Source: Agelas oroides (taxonomy: Eukaryota > Porifera > Demospongiae > Agelasida > Agelasidae). Taken from it: a DNA stretch of 64,000 nt. Below, in pieces: positions 50,038 through 61,362 of this stretch. The translations under genes and the position numbers were made by a program. Below the pieces are notes generated by a model that did no database searches, was not told the DNA's origin, and worked only from the letters and a program-made list of their open reading frames with translations. Where the stretch lies: positions 9,455,992-9,519,991 of the forward strand of contig OX422189.1 in assembly GCA_949130485.1 (NCBI GenBank), given 5' to 3'. Each line of letters starts with the position of its first letter. Position 1 is the first letter of the stretch.

Positions 50038-53000
50038 ATGGCTGCTCATTACACCAGCTATGAGCCACTGCCCAGAGATGACCATGCTGCTGTTGCTATG
50101 GACAATAAGCTGCACATGTGGGGTGGGTTCACTGCGTCAAAGGAGAAGTCACGACAGGTAGCACGAAAAATTGAGGTGTTTGACATCTGCAAGGAGCTAT
50201 GGGAGCAGAAACCGACCCATGGCACCCCACCACCTGGACTGTGGGGCACTGCATACACAGTGGTGGGGTCGTGTTTGTTTGTGTTTGGAGGGTGGGATGG
50301 TGAGTCCGTTCACAACACCCTCTTCAAGCTTGACCTACGCACCTTTCAGTGGGAGGAGGTGCAAGTATCAAACCCCTCCAGTGGCCCACAGAGGAAGAAT
50401 GGCTGCGAGATGGTTTCCTATGGTGATAACCTGCTGGTGGTCTTTGCTGGGTGGACGGGCAGTGCGAGGACAGATGAACTGCATGTCTTTGACTTAGACG
50501 AAGGTGAGTACAGTCTGTATACCAAACCACAAGCCAAGCAATATTATATGGTTCATGTGGTGCAGTAAGGAAGTTATATCTGGAGTGACTGTTGTACTCA
50601 CTCAGATTCTGAGTGGGTATAACCAAGGGAGCACTGACCACAAACTCGACTCGATGAGCCCTTGCTATAACAGTCCCTCCAGACTTTGGTGATACCAGTC
50701 AAGAAGGGTGGCAGCAACAACATGCCACTCATGATAAACGTAAACAGATTTGATTGCACACAAAGTGTACCTTGTGTTGGTTGCTAGTCTCATTGAGCAC
50801 ACTCTGTTAAGTTGTGTTGATTGATTTGCTTCATGTCATACTACTTGTTGTCCTTGATGAGAATGTTGAGTAGTCCATCTGAACAAGTCACCAAGCTGCA
50901 GATGGTTGGATTGTGCACACATGAACTATGGCCTGGGAATAAGACTAGTGGCAGATTAAAGTGTTCCGGATCCCTCTTAGCTGTATGTGTGGTTCATTGT
51001 CCAACTAATCAGTACATAATAATGTGGTTGTTGGAGGAAATCTCAATCAACTACTTGTGTGCCATAGGACAACCTACACATGTTCTGACCTGTATTAGTG
51101 GTCATCTCCAGTTGAGACTCTCTTCACTATAATTATGTGTGAATCATTGTCCAACTAATCAGGTCACAATACTGTATTGTCATGTTCCTCTCCACTGTTA
51201 CAGGAGAGTGGTCATCTCCAGCTGAGACTGGGACAAAGCCTCCTCCTCTCTCCTGGTTCTCCTTCACCAAAGTTGACAGCAGGAGGGCTGTGGTGTATGG
51301 AGGGAGGACAGATGGAGGAACATCTGGTGATGCCTATGTACTTGAGCTGGATAAGTGGGTGCGTGCAATATAGAATTGTGTAACATGTGACAATATGTTA
51401 ATGACTAGCTTTGATTGGAAAGGAGCCATGATACTTGCAGTTGTTGACATGTAACTAGGCTGTGTTGTCATGAACCTTCACGTTCAACAATGGAGCTCTT
51501 TCATGTTAAAACCACTCTAAGTATGTGAGTCAATTTTGAATACCACTAGTGTACGGTGGGAGGACAGCTGGTTGTCAGTCAGTTATGTACATGAGCTGGA
51601 TAAGTGTGTGAGTGTAATGTGTTGTGGACTAGTTTTGAAGTAGGCCATTGGAAGGAAGCCACAATATTTGATTGTTGACATGATGTAACTAGGTTATGTT
51701 GTCATGACAGTACTTTCAACTTGTAATCTAATTAATGTTGGAAATTAGATACTGCAGCATGTTTTATCACTCTAACAATGTTGAGGATATACAAACTATT
51801 AGTTACTGTATGAAGGTGTACTGTGTATAGTAGTGGTTGTGAAGTTATCCTGTCAGAGTGCAGAGTGCTGTGAAGTTATCCTGGCAGAGTGCCACTTATA
51901 CAGAAATGTTTCAGCATTTGATCCTTTGATCATTTGTGATCAATGTCATTGTTATGCTATGAATAAATGAGCAGCCTATATGTATTATGTACACTGCTTA
52001 GTCTTTCAATGACGATAGTTACCACCACCATATTTGGTATGATCATCAGTCACATGGAGCTGCAGTGCATTGTGTACATGACTGTGGGTCTTGACTTCCT
52101 CAGCACTGGACCAAACTGAACACCACTGGAGGTCCCAGGCCACCTGCAAGGGACTCCCATGCTGCATCCTGTATTGCTGGTCCCCTCACTGGACAGGAGC
52201 ACCCACTACTGCTGGTGGGAGGTGGACACGGTGATGGTGTACTCAAAGACATGTGGGTGTTGGATGTTGACAGAGGAGTGTGGAGTGAGGTTAGTGAGTT
52301 GATTTCTCTGGTGTATGATGAGTTGCATCAAGAGTGCATGTTATACGTATGTGCTTACATACATGTGGCTGTGTGCCTTGAATCTCTTGTATAGCTAGCT
52401 ACAGTAGGATGTACCCAGTGGATGTATATACCAAATGTACATAGACTCATGTTTATGGATTTATGCTAACATAGTTTGTATACCTGAACAGTGTGTGTTC
52501 CAATGTACTTGCAATACTAGTGTACACACTAACACAAGTATGTTATGTAACGGATGTTTCACCAGTTGCTATTGCCTCCTCCTGTACAGGTTACTCTTCC
52601 TCAAGGAATGGGACCACGATATCGGCACACTGCTACTGTGTTTGGGTCTGGACCAAACTTCAGGATGGTGGTCATGTTTGGTGGGAGGAGGAGGATTGGG
52701 GGAGACCCAATAGCTGAGACAACCCTCCTCCATCTTGGTGAATGTGCAGTTTGGAACATAACATGTTACATGAGGAGGAGCATTCCCTTCGGCAAAGTGT
52801 CCACATCAGGGGCACCACCAGCCACTTGAAGGTGGTCAGACCACTAGAGTAATAATCCTTGTGAAGTATGTTTTTTAGTGCTGTTCAGCTAAGACAAGAG
52901 CAGTACAAGTATAGAAGAATGAATGAATGTGAACTGAGTAATGATAGAGAATTGTGTATGTAAGAGCTGATCAATTGCACACATTAATTGTAAAGATTTT

Positions 53001-55356
53001 GCTTCAGTTAGCACTGTATTCAGCAGTCAGGAAATGTTCTCCTAGCATCTTAGTGTACCTTATTGCTTTTTAGTTATGAGACCGGAGCTATGAAACGAAA
53101 GTAGCTAACCCTCTCTAATGTAACTGATTCTACACGTGATAGTCATAAACCTGAACCAGCCAGACTAAAACCACCACTGTATACATTCACCCACCCAGTT
53201 CCACAGCCCCCATCTGCAAGGAAGCTAACAAAATCATGAGAGAGAAATATCAACTGGTTCCTGAATTGATTGTGCATATCCTACGTAATGATTCATACTC
53301 TGCCACAGGGTCATAGTGCATGACTGAGTGGTAGGGGTATCCGACTGGCACTCAGAATCAACTGACTGGCACTCAGAATCAACTCCGAGCTGAACACCTA
53401 AACATTTTTCTCTCTGAAAAGTGAAGTCCATTGCATATGGCACTATCAAAACAATGTTCTCTTACGATGTTTCCATTCAGTATTCCAGCTGTCATAAATT
53501 ATTACCATCTAGCTGTGTCAGTGTTTAGTAGCCTATACAATTCAGATTCCTGTCTGTGTATTTCCATTTCAAGAGTGAGAGTCAGTTGAAATTCAGCTGA
53601 GGCCTCTTGGCATTGCTGCTAATGTAGCTTGTCTTCCGCTCCTCTGCCGTGGGTCCAAGTGGCTCAGTGGTAAGCGCATCTGACTAGTATTCAGAAGGTC
53701 TTGGGTGCGAATCCCAGCTGGATCCCGGAATTTTTCACATGGATTTATTTCTCACTCTCTCAGCAAAAACATCATAATCTTTCTCATGTTTTCTACTTTG
53801 ATGTACCAACAATGAATCTCTTGCAACTCTCCCTCCTCCTCCCACACTTTCTCACTCCTTTCCTCCATCTCAGAGTGTGGCAGGGTCAGGTGGCAGGTGA
53901 CAAGGGTGGTGACAAAGGGGGAGCTGGGGAGACCAGCGGAGAGGCTGAGGGAGCAGATGGAGAAGCTGCAGCTGCATTCAGCAAAGGTGGTCATGTTGGA
54001 GCAACAGCTGGCCATGGCTGAGGAGAGGGTGAGGAGACTGGAGACAGAGAAACAGGCAGCTGAAACAAGAGCTGAAATAAGAGCTGAGAGAAGGGTGAGT
54101 TGTACAGAATGCTGGAAGAGGATGGAGGGAGAGAAACAGATCAGAACTGACAGAAGAGCTCTTCAACCTGTTCCCACTACCTAATCTTCCTCACATTCAT
54201 TCTGCAGATTGCTGACCTACAGAGGAGAGCAGAAGAGGCAGAGAGGAGAGCCAGAGATGCAGAGAATACCACTACCGACCTCATAAGGCAGACCACTGAT
54301 GCTAACCAGAGAATGAGGGAGGCAGAGGCCAGGGCTCAACAGTATCATCGAGAATCCACACAAACTGTCGCACAAGCTGAACAAAGAGCTGCACAATCTG
54401 AGCAAAGGGCCACACAAGCTGAGCAAAGGGCCACACAAGCTGAGCAAAGGGCCACACAAGCTGAGGCAGGAGCACGTTTCTTGCAGCAGCAGAATGAAGA
54501 AATGGCAGTGAGGGTGAGACAAGCGGAGCAGACAGCAAGAGAGGCACAGGAGAGAGCAAGGACAACTGAGCAGAGACCCCAGAGACTGGAGGCAAGAAGT
54601 CATGATCAGTTCTGGGTAGTAAATAGAGAAGAGATCCAGCTAACCGACCAGGAACTGGGCAGAGGTGGATGGGCTGTAGTGAAAGTAGCCAAGTTCCGAG
54701 GCCTCCGAGTGGCAGCCAAGTGTCTGCATACCCTCATTGTCTCTGACTACAACCGACAGCTGTTTGTGAGGGAGATGAGTATTGCTGCTAGAGTGCGCCA
54801 CCCCAACCTGGTGCAGTTCATTGGTGCCATGATGGAGGGAGAACCTATCATCCTGACAGAGCTGATGTCCACAAGCCTGAGGGCTGTCTTAGAGCGCAGG
54901 CCATTCAACCCTGCTCAGATCACCTCCATCAGCCTGGATGTGGCCAGAGCCCTCAACTATCTCCACCTGATGCAACCTGACCCTATCATCCACCGTGACA
55001 TCAGTAGCGCAAATGTCCTGCTGGAGCCAGGGCCCAGCAACAGCTGGAGGGCCAAAGTCTCCGACTATGGCTCAGCCAACTTCCTCCAGCAACTGAGAAC
55101 AGCTGGTCCTGGCAACCCGACATATGCTGCCCCAGAAGCTGGCATTCCCTCTCAGCAGTCACCACAAATGGATGTCTACAGCTATGGTGTTCTCCTGCTG
55201 GAGACGTGCAGTCGAAGGTTTCCCAATCCTGAAGAGTGTGAAGCCCTTCTCCAGCGAGTGCAGCAGCCAACCATGGTGGCACTGATCCGACAATGCATGG
55301 AACAAGAACCTATGAGAAGGCCGACAATGAGTGACATCATCGGACAGTTGGAGTGA
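50038..55356 (+). CDS. U6: six-exon Kelch-propeller / coiled-coil / TKL-like kinase, 774 aa
   Basis: Exons: 50038-50503, 51204-51358, 52104-52289, 52590-52737, 53874-54094, 54208-55356; 2325 nt, open. In-frame TAA two codons before ATG. Exon 1 has RDDH at the first variable pair and shares FTASKEKSRQV with U2 and U3 and GESVH with U3. Exon 2 shares RTDGGTSG with U2. From intron 3 onward it is almost the same as U3, including the RIGGD loop of blade 6 and four QRA[AT] heptads. The kinase is complete (HRDISSAN, DYG, APE); the C-terminus has CMEQEPMRRP. The intron 4 donor is GTGAAT rather than GTGAGT. Intron 4 carries a tRNA-like sequence and a small 21-bp duplication (GACTGGCACTCAGAATCAACT) at about 53344-53385. 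Confidence 0.9.
53652..53725 (+). tRNA. tRNA-Thr(AGT)-like sequence in U6 intron 4
   Basis: Same sequence as the U3 copy, including GCGC in the D arm and TGCGAAT in the T loop, in line with the close U3-U6 relationship. Confidence 0.45.
54371..54465 (+). repeat. U6 21-bp heptad-coding repeat
   Basis: Four cores as in U3, but the second unit is SEQRAT where U3 has SDQRAT. Confidence 0.8.
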
Positions 55357-55739
55357 TGTGCTTCCATAACACAATTGGTAGAACAATTAACTAGAAAGGC
55401 AATGCCACTGTTTTCCACTTGTATCAGCCAGATACTAGCTGTTTGTTTAGGAACTAAATCATTGTGTATGTTTTTGTAACTAGTTGGTAATATTCTATAT
55501 GAATTTTATGTACAAATAAGATTGTTGTGAGTGCGTGTTCTGAGTCTGTACTGTGTCCTAGTTTGTTCTGAGTTTGCGCCATGTTCTTGCTACCCTGGAC
55601 TGACTTGCTGACAACACTTTGTGCAACCAGAACTGGTACAATCTGTGGATGAGACAAAATACAGTAATGAGACTCCAAATCCAAATTAGCTGTCAACTGG
55701 TCTTGTTCCCAGACTTCTCCCAAACATTATCATACATGA

Positions 55740-56018
55740 TGAAAACTGGGGAGGAGCCTGGCCATGTCCCTGGCATCACTGCTGGAGGGTGATCCCATTC
55801 CCCTCGTTGTCAAGCAATCACTGCTTGCAGATGTGGCACGTGGATTGCAATTCCTCCACACCTGTATTCACCTGCACACCTTCATTGTACACAAGAGATC
55901 TAACTGCCCAGAATGTTCTTCTAAATTCATCTCAAGTTGCCAAAATCAGTGACTTTGGTAGCTAGCTGCTGCATCATGAAACTGCAGCAAATGACCAAGC
56001 TCACTCAAATGCCTGGTT
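55740..56018 (+). pseudogene. Tyrosine-kinase relic, truncated, U6-U7 spacer
   Basis: Third copy, cut after AATGCCTGGTT, where it runs into minisatellite sequence (CAACAACCACCATATCC). The missing APE region and downstream 1.8 kb indicate a deletion. Confidence 0.6.
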
Positions 56019-56019
56019 C

Positions 56020-56208
56020 AACAACCACCATATCCTAGCTTCACACCCAATCAAGCAATCAATAATAGCAACAACCACCATATCTTATATATCTTCACAC
56101 ATGTACACCAATCAAGCAATCAACAACCACCATATCCTAGCTTCACACATGTACACCAATCAAGCAATCAATAATAGCAACAACCACCATATCCTAGCTT
56201 CACACATG
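56020..56208. repeat. 48/57-bp minisatellite, about 4 partial or complete copies
   Basis: Same repeat as at 24825, with internal rearrangement (ATCTTATATATCTTCACAC) and a direct junction with the kinase relic. Confidence 0.85.
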
Positions 56209-56385
56209 TATATCCGGAATGAGAAGCCAGCTCTATATGACCTCATGGAGAAGGTTGCAGCTGAGATTCCAGCCAAATGGGAGGAGGTGGGCTATGCCCT
56301 TGGAATTACAAGACCATCCATGCAGCGTAACCCAATGACAGCGTATCGGGAGATGTTTGGTGTTTACCCACTGGCTACAGAATGA
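56101..56385 (+). CDS. Open frame joining minisatellite to Death-domain segment, 94 aa, truncated
   Basis: Two minisatellite units read in frame into RNEKPALYDLMEKVAAEIP, AKWEEVGYALGITRP and MTAYREMF, then stop after GVYPLATE. The normal FTHWL end of the Death domain is lost because a 49-bp repeat begins there. Probably a relic. Confidence 0.25.
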   Translation: MYTNQAINNHHILASHMYTNQAINNSNNHHILASHMYIRNEKPALYDLMEKVAAEIPAKWEEVGYALGITRPSMQRNPMTAYREMFGVYPLATE

Positions 56386-56703
56386 AACTGAGCAGCAGTG
56401 CACATGCAGTGTTTACCCACTGGCTACAGAATGAAACTGAGCAGCAGTGCACATGCAGTGTTTACCCACTGGCTACAGAATGAAACTGAGCAGCAGTGCA
56501 CATGCAGTGTTTACCCACTGGCTACAGAATGAAACTGAGCAGCAGTGCACATGCAGTGTTTACCCACTGTCTACAGAATGAAACTGAGCAGCAGTGCACA
56601 TGCAGTGTTTACCCACTGGCTACACAATGAAACTGAGCAGCAGTGCACATGCAGTGTTTACCCACTGGCTACAGAATGAAACTGAGCAGCAGTGCACATG
56701 GAG
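56361..56703. repeat. 49-bp tandem repeat, 7 copies
   Basis: Unit begins TGTTTACCCACTGGCTACAG and ends CAGTGCACATGCAG; starts at 56361, 56410, 56459, 56508, 56557, 56606 and 56655. Derived from the end of the Death-domain segment (THWLQNETEQQ region at 25610); 49 is not a multiple of three, so it destroys the frame. Confidence 0.9.
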
Positions 56704-56944
56704 TGCAGTGTTGCGACCACTTGCCAGTAAACAAGTGGAAGATAGACTGCTAGCTGCAAAAATTAGAAAATAATTAACTTTTACAACAATGTGATTGTTC
56801 TGTTCAGAAGAATATAGCACATGATTGTTGCACCAGTACCATGATATGTACTGTACACAACCCTGCAATGAATAACACACATATGAACACACACACACAA
56901 ATGCAGTGGACCTACTATAGATCAAAATTGCAATCATCTAGTGC

Positions 56945-57017
56945 TGTTGTGTTTGTTAATGTCCTGAGGGGGGTCCTGGTGGAGATGTGCACAGCTCGCT
57001 TCCCTGAGGTGGCTGAT
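56945..57017 (+). pseudogene. Kinase C-lobe scrap, U6-U7 spacer
   Basis: Third copy of the VEMCTARFPEVADRE fragment, again just before the half MITE. Confidence 0.5.
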
Positions 57018-57106
57018 CGTGAGTGTACTTATTTTAGCGATAATGATTCTGATTGCTAAAATCGCTAAATTTAGTACGTGCAATAATTAAAAGTAACATG
57101 AAGGTA
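57018..57106. mobile_element. Right half of the TA-ended MITE, U6-U7 spacer
   Basis: Same truncated form and junction as at 26022 and 46846, so the breakpoint predates duplication of the long spacers. Confidence 0.65.
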
Positions 57107-58248
57107 TGTCACCATACCATCCTCTCTTGCGTGCGTGTACCGTGTACCATACCGAGGGTCTGGGAATGAGACTAACTGAAGATCTACTGGTAGACCACAC
57201 ACTTGCTGCCAAACAATGACCTTGCTGGTTTGGGGGAGAGTGTAGCCTTGTATTGAGACCAGGGTACGAGGCTACAAAAATTTGGTGTATTGAAACTTCC
57301 TTACTCAGCTACTGCAAGAGACGTACAAGCTGACTCATGGGAAAAGCTGTTGCAGTATAGCTATGGCTTATTAGCAGTAGTGATACCCTGGGGTACATTC
57401 ATACAAACAGTGCCTAAAATATGGGAATATCTCATAGTTTTGTTGTCCTCATCGTTCACTTGCACTAGCTCAGTATGTTGAATACCCTGCCAGTACCAAT
57501 GACCACAATACTGTAGAATGTTTTACTTACTATACATTGTGTACAGTAAACAGCGTATCAGTAAGCTGACATTATAACTGAACAATCACTGAACCACATC
57601 TCCCTTTAAAAATAGGTCTAGATGTACGCATGCTTACACTGGGCCTAACATTTAGACAGAAACCTTGGCCAATCAATTGGGGGTAGCACTACGTTCTCGT
57701 TAGCCACACTACACATCCTAGCTACTAGAGTCTGCAAAGGAACTAATACTGCCACAACAAAATACACTGATCACTCAAAGTCTCCATGCTGCTGCAAAAC
57801 GCACCTTACCAGTGTTTGCTGATGATGGGCTCTAATTCCGAGCGAAGCGAGGCTATACCCGGGTTCAATTGAGATTTTTCGTCGTCGTCGTCGTCAACCG
57901 GAAGTTGGCCTAAAAACTTCGATATCTCAACAATGGTCTACGGGATGACTATCAGACTGGCAGGCATGAAAGCTCTAGCTGTTACTAAACAACTGTGAGC
58001 GAACTGTGTCGGTAGCCTAAGGGAAACAGATGCAGGAGTGAGATATCCGCAAAACACGGATTTCTCCAGAACGGTAGGCACAACAGCTACCAAACTTACT
58101 GGTATGACAGTTCCACCTGTGAGCAACCCACGGCAGACAAATAGCGACTGTACCATAAGACAAACACGCTCTTTGTTCTACCAACTCAAGCTTACAACAG
58201 CAGCCATTTTTACATGGTAAGACTGGTACAAGCCGTTAACGACAGAAT

Positions 58249-58335
58249 GTTAGCATCCGTATGCTATACGGTATTTATACCAGCCCTAACCCAACCCTAA
58301 CCGTATAAATAACTGTATAGCTTACGGATGCTAAC
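58249..58335. mobile_element. 87-bp foldback element with GTTAGCATCCGTA ends
   Basis: The left arm GTTAGCATCCGTATGCTATA pairs with the right arm TATAGCTTACGGATGCTAAC; arms are about 32 bp. The loop holds CCCTAACCCAACCCTAACC, a telomere-like motif. Confidence 0.7.
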
Positions 58336-58338
58336 GTT

Positions 58339-58661
58339 TAGTCTCGTCCCCAGACCCCACCCTCTAACGAGGAGAAACGGTCTGGTGAACCAAGTCGAAT
58401 TTCTTGGGCTAGCGCACACTTTTGCGACAATGTAACCTAGCAACGATCAAAACATTTTGCGGCCAACCTGCTCAAAAAAGGTACGGATACTCGAATGGAG
58501 ATGAACAAATTTTACTGTTGTAAGGGAAGTGCAACGTAATAATTACCGATCTCGCAAACTCATTGGTCATTACCCGTTTTGGGTAATAAGCCCAAGAAAT
58601 TCGACTTCGTTTACCAGACCGTTTCTCGCCGGGAGGCGCGCGCGGGCGGGGCACGAGACTA
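58339..58661. mobile_element. MITE with TAGTCTCGT ends and 8-9 bp target duplication
   Basis: Imperfect TIRs of about 70 bp share TAGTCTCGT, GAGAAACGGTCTGGT and GTCGAATTTCTTGGGCT. Flanked by GCTAACGTT at 58330-58338 and 58662-58670. It inserted against the end of the 87-bp foldback element. The termini match the family at 3949 and 34939, so all may share one transposase source. Confidence 0.75.
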
Positions 58662-58680
58662 GCTAACGTTCTGCTGTTAA

Positions 58681-59272
58681 GGTTACGGGATACCGCTCGC
58701 GCGCGCGTAGTTACCGTATATTCTAAATTTACGTACGCACGTTACAATTTTCACTTGAAACAGCCACGACTAGGTATGTATTTTTCCAGCCAAATGTAGA
58801 GTTCAGCAGCTATGTATATGAAGCGGTTTAACGTCCTAAGTGCTAAAAAATGGACAATGCAGGTCCGGACGGAGAGCTTTTTGGGATAGCGTCAGCTGTC
58901 GTAAGTATACAGAAGTTAATAATTGTGTGGTACGTCGAGTTCAGCGGAAAACAGACTGTTTCTTAAAAAGCGAGAGGTATTTTTCAAAAACGCCTTCGTC
59001 CGGACCTAGAAAATGTTAAGAATTGTCCTTCTGCGTTGCCGTTCCTCCCTTCCGGTTGTTTGCGGAAGCGGAATTTGGCTGGAAAATTCGCGAACTTTGA
59101 CCACGCGTGCACGACCGACCCTTAGAGATCTCTCATTGCTTCTCACTGTGGAAGTTTGTGTCGTGCCTCTCGACTCATCCTTCGTGTTTTGCAGCTGTAG
59201 CCTAACGTACGCAGCCACCGAGAGGTGGTCCATCTGGACCGCTGACCACGCCCACTTCCGTATCCCGTAACC
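58681..59272. mobile_element. 592-bp element flanked by TTAA (piggyBac-like MITE)
   Basis: Left end GGTTACGGGATAC and right end GTATCCCGTAACC, flanked by TTAA at 58677-58680 and 59273-59276. This fits the TTAA target preference of piggyBac-type elements. Small ORFs inside (up to 85 aa) resemble nothing I recognise. Confidence 0.7.
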
Positions 59273-61362
59273 TTAATGGAAATCAGACTGGTCTGGTTCC
59301 CAGGCTACGTGAATTGGGAACGTAGAAACGATACTTGGGAAATACGAGGGCAAACGCGGACGTTCGCGGAGCGAGGTCCATTTGCACAATGTGTATCCCT
59401 AGTTAGAGAAAATGAGGGCGGGGCTGGAATTGCTGGAATGTAATCCGAACTTGAAGGGCGTTGTACACCAGGTCGACTGTTTGCAACAAAGAGAGTGAGT
59501 TTTGGGGTATAAAATGATTGGATAGTATCCGGAATGCTTAATTCCTGCAAATTGTGCTCTGTGGACTGAGCTGAAAGAACTGTGATTCGTACTTCCACAG
59601 TGCACAATGAAAAGGGAGGCAACTTGGTGTTACAAGACACTAACACATTGCCATTGTCCACCCTAACCTAACCCTAGTCTCGTGTTCAACTGCGTATACC
59701 GTTTTGGTTCAATTACTGTGACGTCAGAGAGCAGGATGTCCCCCTGTGCATATTGCCCCATCGGACATACCACACTAACACATTGCCATTGTCCACCCTA
59801 ACCCAACCCTAGTCTCGTGCTCAGACTACTTTTCACTGAGTGGGAATATAGTCTGGTAAACTGTGTATACCATTTTTGGTTCCAAATTACTGTGACGTCA
59901 CGTGAAATGGATTATGAATTATTAAATTACTGTGACGTCAGAGGGCAGGATGTCCCCCCGGACATTGCACCCTAGTGCACAATGCCCCCCAGTGCAGAAT
60001 GTCTCCCCGCCTACGTTATGCATGCAAACAGTCAACTGGATTATGAATCTAAAAATGCTCTAGCAAACAGCGAACTCTGAGACAGCCTACTTGTGCTCCT
60101 TTCAAAAGATAGAATAACCTAGTCCACGCAGTAGCTAGGGCCGCCTGATCAACGTTCATTTCGCTAGAGGATCGTTGGCACGTACGTAGTGTGGAATGTG
60201 ATCTTCAATGACGTCAAGCGGAAAAGAGTAATGCACCAGCATTCCGGTACAGTTTAATGAAAATGGAATAGGCAGTTTCCAGACCCATTTTTCCGCCAGG
60301 CATGAAAATGGGATCTGGAAACTACCCAGTCTGGGAACAACAAGACTATCCTTACCCTAACCCTAACCATTGTTCCTAAACCATATAGCCATTGTTCCCA
60401 AATTAGTAGCAGCGATTCTGGATACTCAAAATTTCTGTCACTTCTGTCAAAAACTGCAGGTACTATCCATTATCAAAATTCAAATATCTAATCTAAAACA
60501 CAGAAGAAAGCTCTCAGTGAGCTCATTTGATCAATTACCATTGATTGTTGCAAACTTTGTTGATACGGAAGTTACACACTTTTAAAATTAAATTCTAATT
60601 GAAGGAGAATTAAAAACTGGTACTAGACCTGATTAGTTTCAGACTAGTGTGTTGGTCACTCGTAGCTCGTTTTTAATTTTCCATATTAAATGAAAATGTA
60701 AGTACTAAAGCCAATTACGTTCAGACTACCCACGATTTTTTGCAAAGAGCAGGCGTTGGGACATTGTTTGATGTGCATTGGTCACTCGTACATGTAGCAC
60801 AAGCCAATTCTGAGAACAACCTGCTTCTTTCAATCTTCCGGAATCACTATTAAGAGACAACACCAAGTATGAACCATGAGAGGGCGTACCCTCTTACGTA
60901 TGAATGATTTTCAGGGTCTGCCCCTAGGCGTATTGGCACCCTAGAATATCTCTGTATTGTATTACAAAGATCATTAAGTTTCTGTAATTCTCCATAAACT
61001 AGTGTGTGTTGCAGGAAAGTAAAGTTTTGTCTCAGGCTAGACAAATAGTGATGTCATCCGCAGTTAATAAATGGGATAGCCCAATAATCCTACCAAGGGG
61101 TATGGCCGGAAGTTATGGGGATTTTTATAAAGTGTTCTCTAAAAAATACTATATGGTTATCTCAGCTACCTGCTAACTAATGTCTCTTTGACCTGAAATC
61201 CAGTGGACTATGATATGTGTGCATACCATACACAAAGATATTTGTGTTGTGTTAGCGGTCAAGACAATGATGTTATTTTGGAGTTTGTATTATCATATGC
61301 CTACTCATCTCTAATTGCATTATTATATCTGACTTCATTGTGCTACCACTATACAGTAAACT

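Larger units (their letters stand above)
57838..59402. mobile_element. 1.56-kb composite transposon island, only in the U6-U7 spacer
   Basis: In other spacers GGGCTCTAATTAGAG runs on without interruption; here about 1565 bp separate CTCTAATT from TTAGAGAA. It starts CCGAGCGAAGCGAGG, contains a short (CGT)n run at about 57879-57894, and is GC-richer and CpG-richer than its surroundings. Three TIR structures are recognisable inside and are listed separately. Confidence 0.7.
55357..61362. other. Long spacer U6-U7 with deletion and transposon island
   Basis: Kinase relic (55740-56018) is joined directly to minisatellite sequence, so the retroelement ORF and first Death-domain relic of the other long spacers are missing here. 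Then Death-domain segment (56213-56385), 49-bp tandem repeat (56361-56703), kinase C-lobe scrap (56945-57017), half MITE (57018-57106), transposon island (57838-59402), CRE block (about 59700-60220) and pre-exon-1 region. Confidence 0.7.

Noticed and set aside
58850..58910. Possible first exon MDNAGPDGELFGIASAV followed by GTAAGT inside the TTAA-flanked element
   Set aside because: Too short, no downstream exon found, and it lies inside a transposon-like segment.
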